A stretch of 64,000 nt of DNA from positions 181,010 through 245,009 of the forward strand of contig JBOEHJ010000013.1 in the NCBI GenBank assembly GCA_050633905.1, written 5' to 3'. Below, in pieces: positions 17,551 through 26,233 of the stretch (the first letter of the stretch is position 1; each line of letters opens with the position of its first letter). The DNA is from JANQPX01 sp050633905. GTDB taxonomy: Bacteria; Pseudomonadota; Alphaproteobacteria; Geminicoccales; Geminicoccaceae. The notes under the pieces are model-generated. The model had not been told where the DNA came from. It made no database searches and was given only the letters and a program-made list of their open reading frames with translations. The position numbers and the translations under genes are program-made.

Positions 17551-19014
17551 ATGTCATCAGCTAAAACACGGACAACAGAGCGGCGCCACGAGCCGATGCG
17601 TATCGCTGGTAAAATGGTCGATGCCGATGATGTGATCGAGGTCCGTTACCCTTACACCGACGAGGTTATCGGCACGGTCCCGGCAGGGCAAGCTGACCAT
17701 GCTAAACAAGCGTTTGAGATCGCGGCTAGCTATCAATCCAAGCTCAGTCGGTATGACCGACAGCAAATCCTTTTGCGCACGGCGGAAGGGCTGGTTGCCA
17801 GGCGCGATGAGCTTTCTGATGTGATCACCCTGGAACTTGGTATCTCAAAAGCCGATTCGCTTTACGAAGTCGGCCGTGCCTTCGACGTGTTCACGCTCGC
17901 GAGCCAGCTTTGCATCCTCGATGACGGCGAGATTTTCTCCTGCGATCTGACGCCCCATGGCAAGGCTCGGAAAATCTTTACCAAGCGCGAACCGCTGACC
18001 GCCATCTCCGCCATCACACCGTTCAACCATCCGCTCAACATGGTCGCCCATAAGATAGCACCATCGGTTGCCACCAATAACTGCATGGTGGTCAAACCGA
18101 CCGAACTGACCCCTCTGACGGCGTTGCTCCTGGCCGATGTTCTCTATGAAGCTGGCCTTCCGCCAGAGATGCTGTCCATCGTTACCGGATGGCCCGCGGC
18201 CATTGGCGATGAGATGATCACCAATCCTGCGGCAGACCTCATTACCTTCACGGGCGGCGTTCCGGTTGGCAAGATGATCGCAGAGAAGGCGGGTTATCGC
18301 CGTACCGTGCTCGAACTCGGCGGCAATGACCCACTGATCATCTGCGATGACCTGTCGGACGCGGATCTTGCGAAGGCTGCAGATCTTGCGGTTGCTGGCG
18401 CCACCAAAAACTCCGGTCAACGCTGTACGGCGGTCAAACGTATTCTCTGTCAGGAGGCGGTCGCGGACCGCTTCGTCCCGATGGTGCTGGAAAGAGCCAA
18501 GGCAATAACCTTCGGTGATCCGATGGACCCATCCACCGATCTCGGCACGGTCGTTCATGCCGAGGCGGCGGCCCTATTCGAGAACCTTGTCGTCCAAGCC
18601 GGAGAACAGGGCGCCGACATTCTCTATCACCCCGAACGTCGGGGCGCTGTTTTGCCGCCAATCGTGGTTGATCGCGTACCGCATGAATCAGAATTGGTCA
18701 CCGAGGAGACCTTCGGCCCGATAATTCCAATTATTCGTGTGCCGAACGATGACGATGCGACCATGACGATCTCCAACAGCACTGCATTCGGCCTTTCCTC
18801 AGGCGTCTGCACCAATCGCCTCGATAGAATGACAGCTTACGTGAATGGCCTTAACGTCGGCACGGTCAATATTTGGGAGGTTCCAGGCTATCGGATCGAG
18901 ATGTCACCTTTTGGTGGTATTAAAGATAGCGGTCTAGGCTATAAAGAGGGCGTCATTGAGGCCATGAAATCATTCACCAATGTGAAAACCTATTCGATGC
19001 CCTGGCCTGATTGA
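17551..19014 (+). CDS. phnY: Phosphonoacetaldehyde dehydrogenase
   Basis: 487 residues of the aldehyde dehydrogenase superfamily. The general base is in LELGGND, the catalytic cysteine in NSGQRCTAVKR, and the C-terminal motif is SPFGGIKDSGLG. In a phnWAY context it oxidises phosphonoacetaldehyde to phosphonoacetate with NAD, feeding PhnA. The other aldehyde dehydrogenase of this window (6826) shares the SAxNHPLN-type cofactor motif but lies in a different operon. An internal ATG at 17596 is a possible alternative start. Confidence 0.93.
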   Translation: MSSAKTRTTERRHEPMRIAGKMVDADDVIEVRYPYTDEVIGTVPAGQADHAKQAFEIAASYQSKLSRYDRQQILLRTAEGLVARRDELSDVITLELGISKADSLYEVGRAFDVFTLASQLCILDDGEIFSCDLTPHGKARKIFTKREPLTAISAITPFNHPLNMVAHKIAPSVATNNCMVVKPTELTPLTALLLADVLYEAGLPPEMLSIVTGWPAAIGDEMITNPAADLITFTGGVPVGKMIAEKAGYRRTVLELGGNDPLIICDDLSDADLAKAADLAVAGATKNSGQRCTAVKRILCQEAVADRFVPMVLERAKAITFGDPMDPSTDLGTVVHAEAAALFENLVVQAGEQGADILYHPERRGAVLPPIVVDRVPHESELVTEETFGPIIPIIRVPNDDDATMTISNSTAFGLSSGVCTNRLDRMTAYVNGLNVGTVNIWEVPGYRIEMSPFGGIKDSGLGYKEGVIEAMKSFTNVKTYSMPWPD

Positions 19015-19040
19015 TCCGGAACGAGTGACTGTCGGAGATC

Positions 19041-20801
19041 ATGTTGAGCGGCAGCGACATTCTGATCAACATCCTGGGCGGTGTGGCACTGCTCCTTTGG
19101 GGTGCGCGCATGATCCGCACTGGGATGATGCGCGCCTTTGGCGCCTCGTTGCGTGCCGCCATCGGAACCTGGACCAGCAACCGCATAAAGGCCGCCCTGA
19201 TCGGCGTCCTGGCCGCGGCGACAGTGCAAAGCTCAACGGCGACCGCGCTGATGGTCTGCTCATTTGTCGCCCATGGCGCTCTGGCGACGGCACCAGCCCT
19301 TGCCGTTATGCTCGGCGCCGATCTTGGGGCTGCTGTCGGTGCCCAGATTTTCACGTCCGGCATCGCTTCGTTCTGGCCACTCCTCGCCCTCACCGGCTAT
19401 ATGATGCACACCATGTTCGACGGTCGGAATGCCCGCATTCGGCATCTCGGACGGGTGATCATGGGCCTGGCAATCCTGCTCTTGGCCCTGCGCATGATTG
19501 GTACCGCTGCAGGTACGCTTGGCGACAGCAAGGTCTTAAGCGATGTGCTTCAGGCTGTCACCGATGAGCCGCTCCTAGCTATTCTCGTTGGCGCGCTCCT
19601 AACCTGGCTTGCCTATTCCAGCCTCGCCCTGATTCTGGTGGTGGCAACGCTTGCCACAAGCGGCCTCCTGCCTGCTGCAGCTTTCTTCCCGATTGTGCTC
19701 GGCATCAATCTCGGGGCCGCCCTGCCGGCGATCTCGGCAACAATGGCTGAGCCCGTGGAAGCCAGGCGAATTCCACTCGGCAATCTCGTCTTCCGACTGC
19801 TCGGCGTCCTGCTTGCGCTACCCTTCCTGGATCACATCACGCCCTATCTTCTGGCGTTCGATTCTGATCCCATACATCTCATCGTCAATTTCCATGTCTT
19901 GTTCAACTTTGCGCTTTGCTTCGGCCTGATCATCTTTATCGGCCCGGTCGGCCGTCTGGTCGAAACGCTGATGCCTGCCCAGGTCGAGACCGCGGGTCTG
20001 GAGGAAGGCCCGAGGCATCTGGACGACACCCTTCTCGATACGCCCAGCGTCGCCATCGCCATGGCGGCGCGGGAAACCCTGCGCATCGGTGACACCGTTG
20101 AGCAGATGCTTGGCAAAAGCCTTGTTGTCCTTGAGCAAAACGATGACTTGCTGCGCCGGGATGTCGAAGCTGCGGATGACGTCATCGATGACCTGCATGA
20201 AGCGATCAAACTCTATCTGACCGAACTGTCACGCGGTGAGCTTGACGAGGAGGACAGCCGGCGTGCGGTGGATATCATCACTTTCACGACAAATCTCGAG
20301 CATGTCGGCGATATCATCGATAAGAACCTGATGGAGCTGGCGGCCAAGAAGATCCGAAAGCAGCTCCAGTTTTCGCCAGAGGGCCTCCAAGACCTGAAGG
20401 ACATGCATGCGCGGCTGATGGAAACGGTGCGTCTGTCGCTCACAGTGTTCATTAATCAGGAACTGGGCATTGCTACCGAACTTCTGGCGCGAAAAGAGCA
20501 ATTCCGTGAGATGGAACTGAGAGATACGGAACGTCACCTTGATCGTTTGCGCTCGGGCAAGGCCGCCAGCATTGAAACCAGCGCGCTCCACCTCGACATC
20601 GTCAGGGATTTTAAGCGTATCAACTCACACTTGACCTCGGTCGCCTACCCGATCCTGGACCGGGCGGGCGCCCTCCGCGCGACGCGCCTCCGATCAACGC
20701 CGAAAACAAAAAACCGCCGGCGAGATCAGCGTCGATTAAACGAAAACGCTGAGGATCCAAGACTGCCGGGACAACCGCCGACACCACAAGGAACATCTTG
20801 A
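19041..20801 (+). CDS. Na/Pi cotransporter family protein with PhoU domain
   Basis: 586 residues. Two Na/Pi-cotransporter repeats form the membrane half, with the typical glutamine-serine-serine signature (ATVQSSTATALM) near residue 55 and a second repeat around residue 190. A cytoplasmic PhoU-like helical domain follows from about residue 340 to 560. Proteins of this class move phosphate with sodium and some bacterial members act in export. It lies 26 bases after phnY in the same direction, so a sensible inference is disposal of the phosphate released by PhnA. Direction of transport is not visible in the sequence. Confidence 0.88.
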   Translation: MLSGSDILINILGGVALLLWGARMIRTGMMRAFGASLRAAIGTWTSNRIKAALIGVLAAATVQSSTATALMVCSFVAHGALATAPALAVMLGADLGAAVGAQIFTSGIASFWPLLALTGYMMHTMFDGRNARIRHLGRVIMGLAILLLALRMIGTAAGTLGDSKVLSDVLQAVTDEPLLAILVGALLTWLAYSSLALILVVATLATSGLLPAAAFFPIVLGINLGAALPAISATMAEPVEARRIPLGNLVFRLLGVLLALPFLDHITPYLLAFDSDPIHLIVNFHVLFNFALCFGLIIFIGPVGRLVETLMPAQVETAGLEEGPRHLDDTLLDTPSVAIAMAARETLRIGDTVEQMLGKSLVVLEQNDDLLRRDVEAADDVIDDLHEAIKLYLTELSRGELDEEDSRRAVDIITFTTNLEHVGDIIDKNLMELAAKKIRKQLQFSPEGLQDLKDMHARLMETVRLSLTVFINQELGIATELLARKEQFREMELRDTERHLDRLRSGKAASIETSALHLDIVRDFKRINSHLTSVAYPILDRAGALRATRLRSTPKTKNRRRDQRRLNENAEDPRLPGQPPTPQGTS

Positions 20802-20954
20802 TGGTTTTCAACCAAGAAGCTGAAGGAGCGAACGACGAGGCATACGATGAGATGTCAGCGTCACGAACCTGTCGCTGGCGGAAGCTAACTAATTATGACA
20901 GCATTGAGGCAAATGATGTCTCTTTGGGTCATCTAACAAAAAGGGAAGGCTATC

Positions 20955-21974
20955 ATGGCACTAAAATCAATCCTCTTGTCCGGCGCGGCCATCACGGCGT
21001 TGACGATTTCTCAGATTGCCGGTGCGGCTGAACTCACCGTTTACACGGCTGTTGAAGCTGAAGATCTGCAGAAATATGCGGAGCGTTTCAACAAGGATCA
21101 CCCGGATATTGAGATCAAGTGGGTGCGGGACAGCACTGGGATCGTGACCGCGAAGCTATTGGCGGAGAAAGACAATCCACAGGCTGATGTCGTCTGGGGG
21201 TTGGCGGCGACCTCGCTGATGTTGTTGAAGAACGAAGGTATGCTGGAGCCCTACGCACCGGCTGGTGTCGAGGAACTCGATGCGAAATTTGTCGATAGTG
21301 ACCAGCCGCCGAGCTGGACCGGGATGGATGCCTGGGTCGCTTCAATCTGTGTCAACACGGTTGAGGCGGAAGCCAATAATCTGCCGATACCCACGTCATG
21401 GGCGGACCTCACTAAGCCTGAATATGCAGGCCACGTCGCCATGCCCAACCCCAATTCCTCAGGCACCGGTTTTCTGGATGTTTCCAGCTGGTTGCAGATA
21501 ATGGGCGAAGACGGCGGTTGGGCGTTCATGGACGGTCTCCATGACAACATCGCCTACTACACCCATTCGGGCTCCAAGCCCTGTAAGGATGCAGCACGCG
21601 GTGAGGTCGCGATCGGCGTTTCCTTCGCTTTCCGCGGTGCCAAGTCGAAGGCTGAGGGTGCTCCGCTTGACATTGTCGTGCCGTCAGAGGGCATCGGTTG
21701 GGACATGGAAGCGACCGCCATCGTCAAAGGCACGGAAGAAATGGAAGCGGCCCAGACCCTGGTCGACTGGTCGGTAACGCCGCAAGCCAATGAGATGTAC
21801 AACGAAGGCTACGCCGTGATCGCGCGCACCGAGCTTGCCAAGCCCGTCGAGCATTTCCCCGAAGGTATCACTGAGGCGATGATCGACAACGACTTCGAAT
21901 GGGCAGCTCAAAACCGTGAGGCGATCCTCGCCGAGTGGCAATCCCGCTACGACAGCAAATCCGAACCCAAATAG
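20955..21974 (+). CDS. aepX: 2-aminoethylphosphonate ABC importer, binding protein
   Basis: 339 residues with a Sec signal peptide (residues about 1-24). It is a type II periplasmic binding protein of the iron/phosphonate-like class, beginning AELTVYTAVEAEDLQKY and containing the DVVWGLAATSLM and MPNPNSSGTGFLD loops. It resembles the binding proteins of dedicated 2-aminoethylphosphonate importers (AepX type), and context within the phnWAY region supports that. AAGGGAAGG precedes the ATG. Two stem-loops follow the stop and may stabilise this part of the transcript. Confidence 0.8.
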   Translation: MALKSILLSGAAITALTISQIAGAAELTVYTAVEAEDLQKYAERFNKDHPDIEIKWVRDSTGIVTAKLLAEKDNPQADVVWGLAATSLMLLKNEGMLEPYAPAGVEELDAKFVDSDQPPSWTGMDAWVASICVNTVEAEANNLPIPTSWADLTKPEYAGHVAMPNPNSSGTGFLDVSSWLQIMGEDGGWAFMDGLHDNIAYYTHSGSKPCKDAARGEVAIGVSFAFRGAKSKAEGAPLDIVVPSEGIGWDMEATAIVKGTEEMEAAQTLVDWSVTPQANEMYNEGYAVIARTELAKPVEHFPEGITEAMIDNDFEWAAQNREAILAEWQSRYDSKSEPK

Positions 21975-21992
21975 TGCGACCCGCATTTGGGT
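21965..21992 (+). other. Stem-loop across the aepX stop
   Basis: ACCCAAAT (21965-21972) and ATTTGGGT (21985-21992) form a perfect eight-base stem with a 12-base loop. No T-run follows, so it is a transcript-stabilising or weakly attenuating structure rather than a classical terminator. Confidence 0.45.
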
Positions 21993-22011
21993 GATTTGAA
22001 CTGGTGGTGTT

Positions 22012-22039
22012 GGTCATGGTGCTTGGGTGCATCATGACC
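22012..22039 (+). other. Second stem-loop between aepX and aepV
   Basis: GGTCATG (22012-22018) pairs with CATGACC (22033-22039) in a perfect seven-base stem. It lies just before the ATPase gene and may, with the preceding hairpin, separate high expression of the binding protein from low expression of the membrane parts. Confidence 0.4.
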
Positions 22040-22052
22040 GGCGGCCGGTTGT

Positions 22053-23168
22053 TTGAGTTCGGTGAATGATGTGACAGACGACAGTTCAACATCCTTCTTG
22101 ACGATAGAAGGCCTGACCAAACGTTTCGGTACGTTCGAAGCGCTGAAGGATGTATCGCTCAGCATCAATCAGGGCGAGCTGGTTTGTTTTCTTGGGCCAT
22201 CCGGTTGCGGCAAGACCACGTTGCTGCGCGCGATTGCTGGGCTCGACATCCAGACCAGCGGAAGCATCTGGCAGGACGGCCTGGACATTTCCGCCCTGCC
22301 GCCAGAAGAGCGCGACTTCGGCATTGTCTTTCAGTCCTACGCCCTCTTTCCCAATCTCACGATCGAGCGCAATGTCGCCTACGGTCTTGAAAACCGTGGG
22401 GCCGAGCGCGAGCAAGTTACGCAGCAGGTTGCAAATCTGTTGGGACTTGTTGGGCTTCCTGACCAGGGCAAGAAATACCCCTCCCAGCTCTCTGGTGGGC
22501 AGCAGCAACGTGTGGCGCTGGCGAGAGCCCTCGCGACCTCGCCCGGCTTGCTTCTCTTGGACGAACCGCTTTCGGCGCTTGATGCCAAGGTTCGCGCCCA
22601 TCTCCGCCACGAGATCAAGGATCTGCAGCGCCGGATCGGCGTGACCACCATCCTGGTAACCCATGACCAGGAAGAGGCGCTGACCATGGCGGATCGGATC
22701 GTGGTGATGAACCACGGCGTGATCGAGCAGATCGGTACACCGGAAGAAATCTATGGCCAGCCTGCGACCGCCTTCGTTGCCGACTTCATCGGCGCGATGA
22801 ATTTCTTGAACGGTCGTCTGACGGAATCTGGCCGAATTCTGGTGGGCAGTGTCGATCTTGCCTGCGACGGTCATTGCCCTGATGGCTGCACTGACGTCAC
22901 GCTTGCCATTCGCCCGGAAGACATTCTCCTTCGCGATGTCAGTGGGCAGGAGGAAAACTCGATCAGAGTCGAAATTCAGGATCTCGAATTTCTGGGCGCC
23001 TTCGTCCGCGCCCGCCTGACGGCACCGTCCATGAACGACAAATTGCTGGAGGCGGATCTCTCAATCAACCTGTTGCGAAGCCGGACGCTTGAAGCCGGTC
23101 AGACCCTGCCGATTGTTCTCCCCCGCGACCATCTCCTGGTGTATCCGAGCGAAAAAAAGGATGGCTAG
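22053..23168 (+). CDS. aepV: Phosphonate ABC importer, ATP-binding protein
   Basis: About 371 residues. The ATPase core has Walker A GPSGCGKTT (about residue 50), the Q-loop region VFQSYALFPNLT, the signature LSGGQQQRVALARAL, Walker B LLLLDEPLSALDAK and the H-loop VTHDQEEAL. A C-terminal TOBE-like domain with a CDGHCPDGC cysteine cluster follows. It matches the putative 2-aminoethylphosphonate importer ATPases. The start is uncertain: TTG 22053, GTG 22062 or GTG 22071, none with a strong ribosome site. Its end overlaps the permease start by eight bases. Confidence 0.82.
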   Translation: MSSVNDVTDDSSTSFLTIEGLTKRFGTFEALKDVSLSINQGELVCFLGPSGCGKTTLLRAIAGLDIQTSGSIWQDGLDISALPPEERDFGIVFQSYALFPNLTIERNVAYGLENRGAEREQVTQQVANLLGLVGLPDQGKKYPSQLSGGQQQRVALARALATSPGLLLLDEPLSALDAKVRAHLRHEIKDLQRRIGVTTILVTHDQEEALTMADRIVVMNHGVIEQIGTPEEIYGQPATAFVADFIGAMNFLNGRLTESGRILVGSVDLACDGHCPDGCTDVTLAIRPEDILLRDVSGQEENSIRVEIQDLEFLGAFVRARLTAPSMNDKLLEADLSINLLRSRTLEAGQTLPIVLPRDHLLVYPSEKKDG

Positions 23169-25179
23169 CACAGCCGAGGCGAGTGTGCCGTCAAATCCGA
23201 TCAAACCGAAGCTCGGCCGAGATGACTGGACGGCCCGCCTACTGATTGGCCTGGTCACCCTCTACCTCCTGGCGACGCTTGCTTTGCCGCTCTACGCGAT
23301 TCTCTCGAAATCGGCGACCGTCTATGATTTTCGCTTCGACCAGATCGAAATCGAGGCCACCGACTCTACTGGCGGATGGGAGGCTCTTGGAACGGCGCAA
23401 ACCTGGGTCGACCAACTGGTGGAACCAGTCAATAAGGGGTTGACGCCGACAGCACGCACGCGCCTGCCTGCCAACCAGCTCTTTCCAAAGGATCACTTCC
23501 AGAACGGCGAAAAACTCCGTGTCCACGACCGGTCGGCGACCGGCGGGTTACTTTTGTTCGAGGGTGCGCTTTCCTCAGCCGACAGCAGTTTTGACATCAG
23601 TTCGGAAAATCTGCGAAAGCTGCTGATCCGCCCCACCGGCAGCGTCGGCCTGCGTAATTATGTCGAATATTTCACCACGCCGGCCCTTCGTCGCTCCATC
23701 GGCAATAGTCTTTTTATCGCGACAATCACCACCATCATCACCGTCACGCTCGCCTTTCTCTTCGCTTATGCGCTGACGCGAAGCTGCATGCCGGCGAAGG
23801 GCCTGTTCAAGACCATTGCGGTGATCCCGATCCTGGTGCCGTCGCTCCTCCCCGGCATTGCGCTGGTATATCTCTTCGGCAAGCAGGGCATCTTAAAAGG
23901 CCTCCTGTTCGGAAGCTCGATCTACGGACCGATCGGCATCGTGACCGCATCCGTCTTCTATACCTTCCCCCACGCCCTCGTGATTATCCTGGTGGCGTTG
24001 TCGATCGCCGATGCTAGGCTCTACGAAGCAGCCACGGCATTGCGCACACCGAAACGAAGAATTTTCTGGACGGTCACCTTGCCAGGTGCACGCTATGGGC
24101 TAATCTCGGCGGCCTTTGTGGTGTTCAACCTGGTGATCACCGATTTTGGTGTGCCGAAAGTGATCGGCGGGCAGTATAATGTGCTCGCCCTCGACATCTA
24201 TAAACAGGTGGTCGGCCAGCAGAATTTCGAGATGGGCGCCGTGGTCTCGGTCGTGCTCCTGATCCCGGCCATCGCCGCTTTCGCCGTGGACCGGTTGATG
24301 CAACGTCGCCAGGTTGCCCTACTCTCGGCGCGCGCCGTTCCCTATGAGCCCAAGCCAAACCGCCGGCTCGATCGTTCGATGCTCGTGATCTGCATCCTGA
24401 TCTCGACCTTCATCCTGGGCCTGATCGCCATGTGCCAGTTCGCAGCTCTCGTGAAATTTTGGCCCTACGATCTCTCGCTCGGCCTTAAGAACTATAATTT
24501 TGACGTGGTCGATGGCGGTGGTTGGGACTCTTATCTCAATTCCATCCGCATGGCGCTTTTGGTCGCAGGGATCGGCACCGCCATCATTTTTATCGGCGCT
24601 TACCTGGTCGAAAAAGCCAGAAACTTCGCTGTCGGCCGGCTTTTCGTGCAGTTTCTGGCGATGATGCCCATGGCAATCCCGGGTATGGTCCTGGGCCTGG
24701 CTTACGTTTTCTTCTTTAACAATCCCGCCAATCCGCTCTATCTGATCTACGGCACGATGACGATCCTGGTGATCTGCACGATTACCCACTTCTATACCGT
24801 CTCCCATCTGACCGCGACCACGGCCCTGAAGCAGATGGACCCGGAGTTCGAGGCGGTATCCGCTTCCCTAAAGCAGCCCGTGACAAAAATGTTCCGGACG
24901 GTCACGATCCCGGTTTGCCTGCCGGCCATCCTGGACATCTCGATCTATCTCTTCGTCAACGCCATGACCACGGTCTCAGCCGTGGTTTTCCTCTACGCCC
25001 CCGACACCACGCTTGCCTCGGTCGCCGTCCTCAACATGGACGACGCCGGCGACATCGCCCCTGCCGCCGCCATGGGCATGATGATTTTTTATACCAATGT
25101 GATGGCGCGGTTGATCCATATTGGGTTGAGCGCAGGTGTGCTCAAACGGACCCAGGCCTGGCGAATTAGTCGCGCATAA
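23161..25179 (+). CDS. aepW: Phosphonate ABC importer, fused double permease
   Basis: About 672 residues holding two binding-protein-dependent permease domains in tandem. Each ends with the EAA-type loop for ATPase contact (EAATALRTPKRRIFWTVTLP, and a second around FEAVSASLKQPVTKMFRTVT). A large non-membrane segment of about 120 residues lies between the first helix and the first permease domain. Fused permeases of this kind are typical of 2-aminoethylphosphonate (AepW/PhnU-type) and iron importers. It starts inside the end of aepV and is the last gene of the rightward operon. Confidence 0.85.
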   Translation: MASTAEASVPSNPIKPKLGRDDWTARLLIGLVTLYLLATLALPLYAILSKSATVYDFRFDQIEIEATDSTGGWEALGTAQTWVDQLVEPVNKGLTPTARTRLPANQLFPKDHFQNGEKLRVHDRSATGGLLLFEGALSSADSSFDISSENLRKLLIRPTGSVGLRNYVEYFTTPALRRSIGNSLFIATITTIITVTLAFLFAYALTRSCMPAKGLFKTIAVIPILVPSLLPGIALVYLFGKQGILKGLLFGSSIYGPIGIVTASVFYTFPHALVIILVALSIADARLYEAATALRTPKRRIFWTVTLPGARYGLISAAFVVFNLVITDFGVPKVIGGQYNVLALDIYKQVVGQQNFEMGAVVSVVLLIPAIAAFAVDRLMQRRQVALLSARAVPYEPKPNRRLDRSMLVICILISTFILGLIAMCQFAALVKFWPYDLSLGLKNYNFDVVDGGGWDSYLNSIRMALLVAGIGTAIIFIGAYLVEKARNFAVGRLFVQFLAMMPMAIPGMVLGLAYVFFFNNPANPLYLIYGTMTILVICTITHFYTVSHLTATTALKQMDPEFEAVSASLKQPVTKMFRTVTIPVCLPAILDISIYLFVNAMTTVSAVVFLYAPDTTLASVAVLNMDDAGDIAPAAAMGMMIFYTNVMARLIHIGLSAGVLKRTQAWRISRA

Positions 25180-25204
25180 AGGGCCGGGCCGAGGTTCAGA
25201 GCCG

Positions 25205-26233
25205 TCACCTGCCCTTAGGAAATAGGACACCTTGTGTCTGTTTCGTGAGGCGTGGATCCGATGACTTTATCAGTACCGGCTTACCTTCAAGAATTTCGAC
25301 ACAGCGCTCCAAGCTTTCATCTTCGAGGCGTTGCATAGCCTCTCGGGTATAGAAGGTGAGATGAGGTGTTAGGATCACATTGTCCATCTCAAACAGAGGA
25401 CTGAGTAGGTGGCCCGAGGTCGTCAGCGGCTCCTCACCGAAGACATCGAGGCCCGCACCAGCGATCTGCTTGGTTTGAAGGGCCTGCACCAGTGCTCTTT
25501 CATCAATAATGGCCCCACGCGCAGTATTGATGAGAATGGCATCGGGTTTCATGGCTGCGAGCGCAGCCTTATCGATCAGATGACGGGTCTCCGGGTTGAG
25601 GACGGCATGGACTGAGACAAAATCACTCTCACGCAACATGCCGTGGAGGTCGTCACGCTTCTCCACCCCAGCCAGGCGCATGGCTTCAGCTGACGTATAG
25701 GGGCTGTAGGCCAGCACGCGGGCGTTAAAGCCACGGCCTGCCATGCGCGCCATGCTGCGACTGATTTGTCCAAATCCGACAAGCCCGAGTGTCTTTCCGG
25801 AAATGTCATGGCCAAGCCACGCCTCGCAGGGCCAGACCCATCCTTCGGCGTCCATCGCTTTTTGCAGAGGCCGTATTTTTTTCGCGAGAGCGATCATCAA
25901 TGCGAAGGCACCCTCGGCGACTGTTTCTGCGGCATAGTCGGGAACATTGACGACGGGGATGGCTCGCGCTTTCGCTGCTTCGATGTCGATCGCATCGATG
26001 CCGACGCCATACTTAACGATTCCCTTAAGTCGCTTCGCCTCTGCGATCACCCGTGCAGTGATCGGTGTGTAGCACATGAGTAGAAGATCGGCGTCGCAGA
26101 CGACTTCAATAACGTCATTCTCGCTGGCACCATCGGGTATCAGGAGAAGTTCGCCCCGCTCACGTAACGCTCCATCGAGATGTGGCGTTTCAATATTGGC
26201 ATCCGTGCGGACGATCTTGAGGCGATCAGTCAT
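25205..26233 (-). CDS. D-2-hydroxyacid dehydrogenase, substrate unknown
   Basis: 342 residues of the NAD-dependent D-2-hydroxyacid dehydrogenase family. The Rossmann motif is LGLVGFGQISRSMAR, the catalytic arginine is in NTARGAIIDE, the glutamate in LDVFGEEP and the histidine in LTPHLTFYT. It overlaps the upstream PbfA-like gene by four bases (ATGA), so it belongs to the phosphonate operon. No step is assigned to it in known aminoethylphosphonate routes. It might reduce or oxidise a phosphonylated hydroxy acid or recycle a by-product. It does not look specifically like phosphite dehydrogenase. Confidence 0.82.
   Translation of the reverse strand: MTDRLKIVRTDANIETPHLDGALRERGELLLIPDGASENDVIEVVCDADLLLMCYTPITARVIAEAKRLKGIVKYGVGIDAIDIEAAKARAIPVVNVPDYAAETVAEGAFALMIALAKKIRPLQKAMDAEGWVWPCEAWLGHDISGKTLGLVGFGQISRSMARMAGRGFNARVLAYSPYTSAEAMRLAGVEKRDDLHGMLRESDFVSVHAVLNPETRHLIDKAALAAMKPDAILINTARGAIIDERALVQALQTKQIAGAGLDVFGEEPLTTSGHLLSPLFEMDNVILTPHLTFYTREAMQRLEDESLERCVEILEGKPVLIKSSDPRLTKQTQGVLFPKGR

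Noticed and set aside
25205..26233. Phosphite dehydrogenase (PtxD)
   Set aside because: Same superfamily and attractive context, but the sequence follows the general D-2-hydroxyacid pattern and no ptxABC or phosphite genes are near.
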